Positions 1 to 7,086 of a stretch of 27,322 nucleotides of DNA are shown here, one piece after another. The translations under genes were made by a program, and so were the position numbers. The notes below the pieces were generated by a model, which was not told where the DNA came from, searched no databases, and worked only from the letters and a program-made list of their open reading frames with translations. Position 1 is the first letter of the stretch. Each line of letters begins with the position of its first letter. Source of the DNA: DATKMK01 sp035541895 (GTDB taxonomy: Bacteria > Desulfobacterota > Binatia > HRBIN30 > JACQVA1); assembly GCA_035541895.1 (NCBI GenBank), contig DATKMK010000091.1, positions 1-27,322 on the forward strand, given 5' to 3'.

Positions 1-649
1 CGTCGGTGCGCCCCGTGAAGCCTATGGCGAGCTCGGTCTGCAAGCGGGTGTGGTCGAGGAACTCCGCGGCCCCTCGTGTGCTCCAGGTGCCGAGGTTCCG
101 ATGGTCTACCAACTCCATGGATGGTGTCACCGTGGTCGCCAAGCGATCGGGACCAATCGGTCCGTTCCACCCCGCGACCGAGCGCGCCACCGCGGCGGCG
201 CGGTTCCGCGCCGGGCCCTCGGGCAGCAGCTCGGCGTAGCGCTCGTAGAGGCGGACGAGCGCGGCGCCGAGGCGATCGGCCGCGAAGATCTCCTGGCGGC
301 AGAGGACACCGTGCGCGTCGACCTCGGCGACCTCGATCGCTTTGTTCTCGTACGGGCCAACGTCGTAGCGGCCTCGGGTGTCTCCGCTTGCGCCCGTGCG
401 GCGGCGGGTCAGGAGTAAGCGCTCGCCGAGCGTCGCGAGCGGCTCGACCTCGTAGTACGGAGCGCGCGATCGGAACAGGCGCTTGAGGGAAGCGACGGCC
501 GCGTCCCTCCCGTACTCGGATCCCGTCGGGTGATCGATCTCCCGCAACTCCTCGTGAATCCCCGCCGCGACCGCCTGGAAGTCGTGCGCGGCGAGAGCCG
601 CGTCGAAGCGGGCCCTCCACGCGGTCGCCGCGTTCGGCCGCACGCGGCG
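1..649 (-). repeat. NTF2/SnoaL-like tandem unit 4 (truncated by window edge)
   Basis: This unit starts at RRVRPNAATAW (N codon 632-634). About 216 codons are visible: the whole first half, the linker RLYERYAELLPEGPARNR (about 200-255), and the start of the second half with LVDHRNLGTWSTRG. By eye the first half is about 70-75 percent identical in protein to unit 1. The start of its second half most resembles unit 3 (AxWNGPIxPxRLAT). The array may continue beyond the left edge. Confidence 0.7.
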
Positions 650-3600
650 GCCGCTGACGAGTCGAGACCGTTCCGTCGTTCCCGCAATCTTCGGGCAGGA
701 GTCCGTTCCCCCCTCCTGGAGCCCGGCTGGAAGAGTGCCGGCATGACGGGCGTCTGCCGTCAGCTCATCGAAGCGCGCCAGCGCCTCGGCTTCGCACTCG
801 GGTTCCCAGATCTCCGTTCTGGTCGTGAGACCATCGCTGCCGAAAACAAACAGCGCGAGGAGCCGATTCTCGAAGGCACCCCCGGTGGAGCGCACGGTGC
901 CGAAATAGGCGCGGCGAACGAGGAAGGCATTGGGCTCGATGGCGAGGACGGCATCGTCGCGCAGCGCCCAGCCCGCGGCGAGCTCGTCCTGCAAGCGCCA
1001 GTGTTTGAGGTAATCCGCTGGCCCGCGTGCGCTCCAGGTGCCGAATCTCCGGTGGTCGGCGTTCTCGACCGACGAAGCCATCGCGGTCGCCAGCCGCTCC
1101 GGATCGATCGGCCCGTTCCACGCCGCGATCGAGCGCGCCGTCTCCGCGGCGCGTTCGCGCTCAGTGCCCTCGGGCAACAGCTCAGCGTAGCGGTCGTAGA
1201 GGCGCGTGATGGCCGCGCTGAGGCGGTCGGCGGCGAAAATCTCGACATGAACCCACCGTCCGCGATCGTCGGCCTCGATCAGTACGACCTCGTGGAACTC
1301 GCTGCGTCCGAACCCCGCCAGGTGAGCCTCGCGCAATCCTTCGATCGAGAGGAAGTGTCGCGCGAGGGCCAGCGCGTCGCCGAGCGATGCGAGGATCTCC
1401 GAGCGGAAGTCCAGGCGATCGGCCTTCATCATCGATCGGCACTGCGTGAGCATCTCGCGGCTGCCGTACGTCGCACGCGTCGGATGGTGTAAAACGTGGA
1501 GCGACTCGTCGAACACCTCCGCGAGTGCGGCGCCGTCCCGCGCTGCGATCACCGATTGGAACCGTTCGATGCCGCGCGTCGCCGCGTTGGCGCGCCCGCG
1601 GCGGCGGATAAGTGGCTTCAGCTCTGCGCCCGCAGAGAGGGGCCCAGGACCGACGATCTCGTCGAAGCGCGCCAGCGCCTCGGCTTCGCAGTCCGCATCG
1701 AAGAGTTCGTAGCGGGCGACGCGGCCATCGGGATCGAAGATGAAGAGGCGCAGGAACGCCCACTCGAATGCGCCGCCGCTCTCGCGACCCACGCCCGAGG
1801 ACAGCCACCGCAGGAGCAAGGCGTCGTGGGTGAGCGCGAGCACGTCCTGCGGGCGAGACATCAGCTGGTCCCCGACCTCCCGCGCCGCGGCCATGCCGCG
1901 AAACAGCATCTGCGGCTCGGTGGACGAGCCCCATCCGAGCACCCGGTGGTCTACGATCGCCGCATCGGAGCGGAATACCTCCGCGTAGCCATCAAGGTCG
2001 AAGCTTCCGGCGAGGTCCACGCCTCCGGGCGCCACCACCCGCACCGAGCGCGCCGTCGCCGCGGCGCGCGCGCGCTCGGGACCATCGGGCAGCAGCTCGG
2101 CGTAGCGCTCATAGAGACGCGACACGGCGGCGCCGAGCTGGTCGGCAACGAACGTCTCGGAACGCCGGCCCATCCCCTGAGCATCGACTTCGTGCACCAC
2201 GAGTTCGTCGAGCTCGAAGGTGCCGACATCGAAGCGGTCCGCGACCACGCCCGCTGCGGAGATGCGCCGGCGGAACAGCGACAGTGATTCGCCGAGGGTG
2301 GCCAGCGGCTCGTGGGCCCAGGTAGGAGTTTGCGCTCGCAATACTGCCTCGACGCTGGTAAGCGTTCCCGCCCACCCGTAGGTGTTCTTGTTCTGGTGGT
2401 CGGTGGACTCGTAGTCATCGCGGAAGAACGTGGCGAACGCGCTGGTGTCGCGACGTGCGAAGGCGGCGTCGAAGCGGGCGATCGCGCCGGTCGCCGCGTT
2501 GGGGCGCACGCGGCGGCGCAGGGGGCGCTTCGCCTCTGCGCCTGCGACGAGTGCGTCGAAGCGCGCCAGCGCCGCGGTTTCGCCGTCGGTGTCGAACCAC
2601 TCGGCGCGCGCCAGCCGGCCGTCGTCACCGATGGCGAAGAGAACCAGGAAGGGTCGCTCGTAGGCGCCGCCGACGACGCGCTCGGTGCCCGAGTGCTTGT
2701 GTCGGATGAGTAGCGCGCTCGGCTCCAGTGCCAGGAGATCGCTCGTTCCGATAAGGACGTCGGCGGCGACCTCCAGCAAGGCGCGCAGGTGCTCGACAAA
2801 CGCGGCGCCGCCGCGCATCGACCAGGTGCTCAGGTGCCGGTGGTCGATGCCCTCGATGTCGGGCGCGATCACCGCCGCGACGCGCTCGAGATCTCTCGCC
2901 GCCGTCAACATCGTGCCCAGCGAGCGCGCCGTCGCCGCGGCGCGCTCGCGCTCGGGGCCGTCGGGCAGCAGCTCGGCGTAGCGCACGTAGAGGCGAGCAA
3001 TGGCGTTGGCCAACCGATCAATGGCGAAGATCTCCGCCCGGCAGCAGACACCGCTGGCATCGACCTCGGACAGCTCTATTGCCTCGTTCTCGTACGGGCC
3101 GACATCGTAGCGGCCCCTGGTGTCTCCGCTGGCGCGGGTGCGGCGACGGGAGAGCACCAGGCGCTCGCCGAGCGTCGCGATTGGCTCGACCTCGAAGTGG
3201 GGACCGCGTGATCGAAAGAGGCGCTGGACGGAGGCGATGGCGGCGTCGCGGCCGTATGTCGATCCTGTCGGATGATCGATTTCCCGATACTGCTCGTGAA
3301 ACTCCGCTGCGAGCGCATCGAAGTCGCGCGCGGCGAGGGCGGCCAGGCAGCGGCTATTCATGGCGGTCGCGGCGTTCGGGCGTACCCGCCGCCGAACAGC
3401 CGTCGCCGTGGCGATGGGCGCCGCGGCAGGGACGGTCGGCGTCACTCTCTCACGGTCGCTGCGCACGCGCTCGGCCAAGAGCGTCGCGCCCTTCGCCTCC
3501 CACAGCTCGATGGCGCGACGCTCCTCGGCGTCGGCTTCGGTGCCACGCCCCGCCGCGCGCAGGGCCGCGGCGAGGGCCATGCGCGCGTCGGCGTGGTCGA

Positions 3601-6600
3601 GCAGCGCGTCCGTGGTGGAGGCGATGGCCACCGCGGCCCGTGCCAGCTCGACCGCTTCGGCGTGCTCGCCGCGCTTCGCGAGCGCCTCGGCGCGCACGCC
3701 GCGCCAGGCGATGGCGGCCTGGAGATCATCGCCGGCGAGGCGTTCACTCTCGTGTGAGAGCAACTCCGCTTCTGCGACTCGATCCAGAGCGAGAAGTGTA
3801 CGCGCCAACAGCGCCCCGGCGCGCGCCGCGTCGATACCGAGGCCGAGATCGCGCAGACCTTCGTACGCGCTAAGGAGGAGGCGTTCGGCCGCGGCGGCGT
3901 CACCTTCCATCGCCGCGATGCGTCCGGCGAAGGCGTCGGCTTCGAAGAGACGGTGCGCGATGCCGAGATCCTCGACCATCTTGCGCGATGAGGCGAGCAT
4001 GCGCCGCGCCGCCTCGGTGCGGCCACGCAGTGCCTCGAGGACGCCCTGGCAGGAGAGGGCGACCGATTCGACGGCGGGCGCGCCCTGCGTGATGCGCAGC
4101 ACGCGCACGACGTCGAGGCAGCGGCCGCTGGCACGCGTCACCGGGCTCGGTCCCCATAGCGCCGCGAGCGGCGCGCCCGCTAACACCGCGTTGGCGCGGC
4201 GCCGATCTCCCGCTTTGCGCGCCGCCGCCAGCGCCTTGTCGAGCGCCGCCTCGCAGGCACCGACCTTGCCAAGGCGCGCCAGTGCCTGCGCATGTACCGA
4301 GTGCGCCTTTGCCTCGCCGGCAGCGTCGTCGAGTTTCGCCAGTTCCGCAGCCGCGGCGGCGACGCCGTCTGCGCTGGTGTGCAGCGACGCGGGGTCGGTG
4401 AGCACGGCAAGCTGGGCAGTGAAACAGGTGTGCCAGGCGTGCAGGCGATTCACCTCCCCGTTTGCAAAAGGGGGATCGAGGGGGATTTGTGCCGACGATC
4501 CATTCGCAAATCCCTCCCGACCTCCCTTTTTCCAGGAGAGGGACCCTGACGCTGTAGCGTCATCGACAAATTTCCCCAGCTCGTCGATCGCCTTCGCTGC
4601 CGGCCCCACGTCGCCGGCCGAGAGCAACGCTTCGCACCAATCGAGCGCTAGATCGGCGCGGGCCGGGTCGGCAGCGTCGAGCCGCTCCATGGCGCGCCCC
4701 AGTAGACTCGCGGCCAACGGCACGTCGTCACGCGCCAGCGCGCGTCGGCCCGCCGCCGCGAGGCGCGTCGCCGCGCGCGCGCCGAGGGTCTTACCCTTCT
4801 CGTCGAGCGGACCCAGCTCGCGCAGATGTTGGTGCGCCTGCTCGAGATGCCAACCGATGGTCTCGTCGTGCTCGGCAGCGTCATTGACCTGCGCCTCGAT
4901 CCAGTCGGCCAGACGCTCGTGCAATTCAGCGCGCGTGCCCTTGAGCAGACGCCGGTAGGCCGCATCGCGGATCAGCACGTGATGGAAGCGCAGCACCGGT
5001 TCACCGAGGAACCAGCCGGTATCGCGCTCGATCAGCTCTGTGCGCCGCAGTGCTTCGAGCCGCGCGTCGAGTGCGGTACCGTCGCGCGAGAGTAGCGCCG
5101 CCACGGCGCTGCGCGAGAAATGGCGACCGACCACCGCGGCGCGTTCGAGCACGGTGCGCTCCTCCGGACGCAAACGTTCGATGCGCGCGGCGAGTAGCGC
5201 ATGGATCGTCGGCGGCATTTCGAGGGCCGCGAGGTTCGCGCCGATGATCCATCGGTCCCCCCGTCGCTCGATCGCTCCCTCGTCGACCAACATGCGCACC
5301 AACTCACCGACGAACAACGGATTGCCCTCGCTGGTCGCGAGTATCTTGGCAGCGACCGCGGCGGGCAGGTCGGCTGCGCCGATCACGTTAGCCGCGAGCC
5401 GCATGGCGGCTCCGGCATCGAGGCCGCCGAGCGTGACAACATCGGAGACCAACCCCCCCGGGGTCACCAACGAGGAGCGGAGATCACGCAGCTCCGGTCG
5501 TGCGCCGATCAGCACCAGTAACGGCACGCCGCTGCCCCACTGCACTAGATGCTCGATCAGGTCGAGCAGCAGCGGTTCGGCCCAATGCAGGTCGTCGATC
5601 ACCAGCACCACCGGCTTGGTCTGCGCCAACCCAGTGAGCAAGCGGCGGATGACGAAGAAGGTTTCCTCGGGTGGCGCCGGCGCGCCGGCGAGCAGCGCCG
5701 AAATGCCGGCGGCGATTCGAGCGCGTTCGGCGTCACTGGCCGGGAGGACGGACTCGATCGCCGCGCGCAGCGGGTCGCCGGGGAATGAATTCCCCGGCTC
5801 AGTCGTCGCAAGTCGGCTCAAGCCGACTCCGGAACTAGAGCCCCGAGTCCCCTTCAGGGGACTTTCCAACGATTCAGCCCGGGAATTCATTCCCGGGTCG
5901 CCCGGAGACCGAGATGTTTCGCTGTCAGCCCCGCCGGGGTGCAGGAACTCGCGCAGCGCTTCGGCCAGCGGCGCGAACGTCGCTCCGCCAGCAGCGTCGC
6001 ACTGCGCCGCAATGACATACGCTGCAGCGCCGCAGCGGTGACCAAGCTCGTCGATCAATCGCGACTTGCCGAGACCCGGCGAGCCGAGCAGTACCGCGAG
6101 GCGAGCGGCCGGCTTTGATACCGCGGCATCGTACACCGCCGAGAGCCGCGCTAGCTCGTCTTCGCGCCCGACGAATGCTGCAGTGATCGCGGTTGCCGGC
6201 CGGTCGAGCGACTCGACGCGATACGCCTTCACCGCTTCCGAGCGCCCCTTCAAAGCGAAGCTGCCGAGCGGTGCCAACGTCACCAACGCCGCGACCAAGC
6301 GTTGCGTCGATTCGCCGATGACCACATCGCCGTTGCCGGCTTCCTGCTGCAGGCGAGCAGCGACGTTCACCGGATCGCCGACCACGTCGCTGTCGTCGCT
6401 GGTGACGACGACCTCGCCGGTATTCACGGCGACCCGCAGGCCGATGTCGCGCTGTTCGCCGGCGAGGGCGCGAAACGCGTCTTGCATCGCCACCGCGGCG
6501 CGCACGGCGCGGATCGCATCGTCCTCGGCGACGCGCGGCACGCCGAAGGCGGCCATCACCCCATCGCCCAGCAGCTTCACCACGGTCCCGCTGTGCCCTT

Positions 6601-6901
6601 CGACCGCGGCGCGCATCGCTCGGTAGTAGCGCTCCATGAAGGCGCGCGCCGACTCAGCATCAAGGCGCTCTTGCAAGGCGGTCGAGCCGGCAAGATCGGC
6701 GAATATGATGGTGACGATCTTGCGCGCTTCAGACCTCTCGATAATCGGAGCCGTCAAGTTGGTGCCGCAGCCGCGACAGAACTTCGCGGTCGGAGCGCAC
6801 GCGTTCCCGCATGACGGGCATCGCCGCTCGAAGCGGGCGCCGCACTCCTCGCAGAACGCCGCGTCCGGCACGTTTTCGTGATGGCATCCCGAGCAGATCA
6901 T
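1..6901 (-). CDS. Giant zinc-ribbon / adenylate cyclase / AAA ATPase / tandem NTF2-like protein (C-terminus cut by window edge)
   Basis: The minus-strand frame starting at ATG 6901 stays open to base 1, giving at least 2300 residues with no stop. Residues 1-49 form a double zinc ribbon with Cys pairs 3/6, 17/20, 28/31 and 42/45. Residues about 58-232 are a class III nucleotide cyclase domain: metal Asp69 (FADLAGST) and Asp113 (LLGDG), Lys109 and Asp176 at the usual adenine-selecting positions, and Asn179 and Arg183 at transition-state positions. FVGRE at 243-247 opens an ATPase domain with Walker A GSPGLGKS (273-280) and Walker B VIDDLHW (Asp436, Asp437). Helical TPR-like sequence follows to about residue 1165. 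Four tandem units of SnoaL/NTF2-like sequence then run to the edge. Cyclase-ATPase-TPR proteins are known as putative signalling proteins; the long NTF2-like tail is unusual. No clear ribosome site precedes the ATG, and the start is chosen because the zinc ribbon begins there. Ligand and target are unknown. Confidence 0.85.
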   Translation of the reverse strand, partial: MICSGCHHENVPDAAFCEECGARFERRCPSCGNACAPTAKFCRGCGTNLTAPIIERSEARKIVTIIFADLAGSTALQERLDAESARAFMERYYRAMRAAVEGHSGTVVKLLGDGVMAAFGVPRVAEDDAIRAVRAAVAMQDAFRALAGEQRDIGLRVAVNTGEVVVTSDDSDVVGDPVNVAARLQQEAGNGDVVIGESTQRLVAALVTLAPLGSFALKGRSEAVKAYRVESLDRPATAITAAFVGREDELARLSAVYDAAVSKPAARLAVLLGSPGLGKSRLIDELGHRCGAAAYVIAAQCDAAGGATFAPLAEALREFLHPGGADSETSRSPGDPGMNSRAESLESPLKGTRGSSSGVGLSRLATTEPGNSFPGDPLRAAIESVLPASDAERARIAAGISALLAGAPAPPEETFFVIRRLLTGLAQTKPVVLVIDDLHWAEPLLLDLIEHLVQWGSGVPLLVLIGARPELRDLRSSLVTPGGLVSDVVTLGGLDAGAAMRLAANVIGAADLPAAVAAKILATSEGNPLFVGELVRMLVDEGAIERRGDRWIIGANLAALEMPPTIHALLAARIERLRPEERTVLERAAVVGRHFSRSAVAALLSRDGTALDARLEALRRTELIERDTGWFLGEPVLRFHHVLIRDAAYRRLLKGTRAELHERLADWIEAQVNDAAEHDETIGWHLEQAHQHLRELGPLDEKGKTLGARAATRLAAAGRRALARDDVPLAASLLGRAMERLDAADPARADLALDWCEALLSAGDVGPAAKAIDELGKFVDDATASGSLSWKKGGREGFANGSSAQIPLDPPFANGEVNRLHAWHTCFTAQLAVLTDPASLHTSADGVAAAAAELAKLDDAAGEAKAHSVHAQALARLGKVGACEAALDKALAAARKAGDRRRANAVLAGAPLAALWGPSPVTRASGRCLDVVRVLRITQGAPAVESVALSCQGVLEALRGRTEAARRMLASSRKMVEDLGIAHRLFEADAFAGRIAAMEGDAAAAERLLLSAYEGLRDLGLGIDAARAGALLARTLLALDRVAEAELLSHESERLAGDDLQAAIAWRGVRAEALAKRGEHAEAVELARAAVAIASTTDALLDHADARMALAAALRAAGRGTEADAEERRAIELWEAKGATLLAERVRSDRERVTPTVPAAAPIATATAVRRRVRPNAATAMNSRCLAALAARDFDALAAEFHEQYREIDHPTGSTYGRDAAIASVQRLFRSRGPHFEVEPIATLGERLVLSRRRTRASGDTRGRYDVGPYENEAIELSEVDASGVCCRAEIFAIDRLANAIARLYVRYAELLPDGPERERAAATARSLGTMLTAARDLERVAAVIAPDIEGIDHRHLSTWSMRGGAAFVEHLRALLEVAADVLIGTSDLLALEPSALLIRHKHSGTERVVGGAYERPFLVLFAIGDDGRLARAEWFDTDGETAALARFDALVAGAEAKRPLRRRVRPNAATGAIARFDAAFARRDTSAFATFFRDDYESTDHQNKNTYGWAGTLTSVEAVLRAQTPTWAHEPLATLGESLSLFRRRISAAGVVADRFDVGTFELDELVVHEVDAQGMGRRSETFVADQLGAAVSRLYERYAELLPDGPERARAAATARSVRVVAPGGVDLAGSFDLDGYAEVFRSDAAIVDHRVLGWGSSTEPQMLFRGMAAAREVGDQLMSRPQDVLALTHDALLLRWLSSGVGRESGGAFEWAFLRLFIFDPDGRVARYELFDADCEAEALARFDEIVGPGPLSAGAELKPLIRRRGRANAATRGIERFQSVIAARDGAALAEVFDESLHVLHHPTRATYGSREMLTQCRSMMKADRLDFRSEILASLGDALALARHFLSIEGLREAHLAGFGRSEFHEVVLIEADDRGRWVHVEIFAADRLSAAITRLYDRYAELLPEGTERERAAETARSIAAWNGPIDPERLATAMASSVENADHRRFGTWSARGPADYLKHWRLQDELAAGWALRDDAVLAIEPNAFLVRRAYFGTVRSTGGAFENRLLALFVFGSDGLTTRTEIWEPECEAEALARFDELTADARHAGTLPAGLQEGGTDSCPKIAGTTERSRLVSGRRVRPNAATAWRARFDAALAAHDFQAVAAGIHEELREIDHPTGSEYGRDAAVASLKRLFRSRAPYYEVEPLATLGERLLLTRRRTGASGDTRGRYDVGPYENKAIEVAEVDAHGVLCRQEIFAADRLGAALVRLYERYAELLPEGPARNRAAAVARSVAGWNGPIGPDRLATTVTPSMELVDHRNLGTWSTRGAAEFLDHTRLQTELAIGFTGRTD
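650..1606 (-). repeat. NTF2/SnoaL-like tandem unit 3 (319 codons, includes a palindromic insertion)
   Basis: This unit begins at a degenerate marker, RRRGRANAAT (N codon 1586-1588). The linker RLYDRYAELLPEGTERER lies at about 1140-1203. The second half contains NADHRRFGTWSARG and ends ALARFDELTADARH. Immediately after that ending lies a 77-base palindromic element (673-749). Subtracting about 78 bases leaves about 293 codons, close to unit 1, so the extra length is explained by the insertion. Confidence 0.7.
673..749. repeat. Palindromic dispersed-repeat-like element C, in frame inside the giant gene
   Basis: The outer ends are CCGTCGTTCCCGCAATCTTC on the plus strand and, on the complementary strand from 749, CCGTCATGCCGGCACTCTTC, an imperfect terminal inverted repeat of about 35 bases. 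This resembles the widespread class of bacterial elements with CGTCATTCCCGC-type ends (Neisseria Correia-like and related repeats). It sits exactly at the junction between units 3 and 4 and is translated as part of the protein (residues about 2052-2077). Confidence 0.65.
1607..2518 (-). repeat. NTF2/SnoaL-like tandem unit 2 (304 codons)
   Basis: This unit begins at the RRRVRPNAATG marker (N codon 2498-2500). The half-unit linker RLYERYAELLPDGPERAR lies at about 2060-2117. It has diverged from units 1 and 4 in the first half: STDHQNKNTYG replaces EIDHPTG. The second half contains IVDHRVLGWGSS and ends ALARFDEIVGPG. The conserved ALARFDE ending shared with the other units supports a common origin by tandem duplication. 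Confidence 0.7.
2519..3394 (-). repeat. NTF2/SnoaL-like tandem unit 1 (292 codons)
   Basis: The unit opens with an RRRVRPNAAT marker, and its N codon lies at 3374-3376. The first half carries an EIDHPTG...YGRDAA segment and ends with the linker RLYVRYAELLPDGPERER (about 2950-3000). The second half carries IDHRHLSTWSMRG and ends ALARFDALVAGAEAKRPL. Both halves have the alternating helix and strand character, and the His/Asp-rich strand, of SnoaL-like polyketide cyclase folds. The fold call is by pattern, not by alignment. Its first half closely resembles that of unit 4 at both protein and DNA level. Confidence 0.7.
4454..4544. repeat. Palindromic element B (GGGGGAT-type inverted repeat), in frame inside the giant gene
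   Basis: Two arms of about 36 bases face each other: 4454-4489 contains CAAAAGGGGGATCGAGGGGG, and the arm ending near 4544 reads, on the other strand, AAAAAGGGAGGTCGGGAGGG. Both end inward with ATTTG. Such CCCCCTTTnnnAAAGGGGGA-type repeats are common dispersed elements in environmental bacterial genomes. Here the element is translated into about 30 Gly/Pro/Lys-rich residues (about 787-816) inside the otherwise Ala/Leu-rich helical region. Confidence 0.65.
5772..5902. repeat. Multi-hairpin element A flanked by 8-base direct repeats, in frame inside the ATPase domain
   Basis: Four short palindromes lie in series: GCCGGGGAATGAATTCCCCG, AGTCGGCTCAAGCCGACT, AGTCCCCTTCAGGGGACT and CCCGGGAATTCATTCCCGGG. 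The first and last are near copies, in the manner of terminal repeats. GGGTCGCC occurs at 5772-5779 and again at 5895-5902. The period between the two copies is 123 bases, exactly 41 codons. Removing one period would join the coding sequence cleanly (PGDP retained once). The inserted residues are about 334-374, between Walker A and Walker B. Confidence 0.75.
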
Positions 6902-7017
6902 TGAGACGCGCAGCGGGTATAGCTCGGGCGCACCGTGGCCTGGCGAGCAGCGCGGACCAACGGGCATTCACACCGAAGCATGCACGACTTCTAGCGGACC
7001 AAACTGACAACGAGCAA

Positions 7018-7040
7018 ACGCTCGCCGCCGCGGCGAGCGT
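7018..7040 (-). terminator. Probable terminator hairpin after ilvC
   Basis: A perfect 9-base-pair stem, ACGCTCGCC / GGCGAGCGT, encloses a 5-base loop, 46 bases past the ilvC stop. On the minus strand the stem is followed by a short T-containing stretch (TTGCTCGTTG). The weak T-tract makes it a modest intrinsic terminator at best. The rest of 6902-7086 shows no gene. Confidence 0.45.
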
Positions 7041-7086
7041 GCAATCATGAGCCGGGCGGAGATCTCTGCACGGCCCGGAACGGAGG

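Noticed and set aside
530..1492. A 320-codon plus-strand open frame
   Set aside because: It is antisense to the NTF2-like units, and its internal repeats mirror those of the minus-strand coding frame.
1951..2799. A 282-codon minus-strand open frame in another register
   Set aside because: It overlaps the clean NTF2-like frame out of register, is Arg/Ser/Pro-rich and has no family features.
1..3394. CRISPR-like array suggested by regular repeats
   Set aside because: The repeats are about 880 bases long, diverged and coding; no short identical repeats with unique spacers are present.
3360..4958. A 532-codon plus-strand open frame, Ser/Ala/Arg-rich
   Set aside because: It is antisense to the giant minus-strand gene, has no recognisable motif and shows the biased composition expected of a shadow frame in GC-rich coding DNA.
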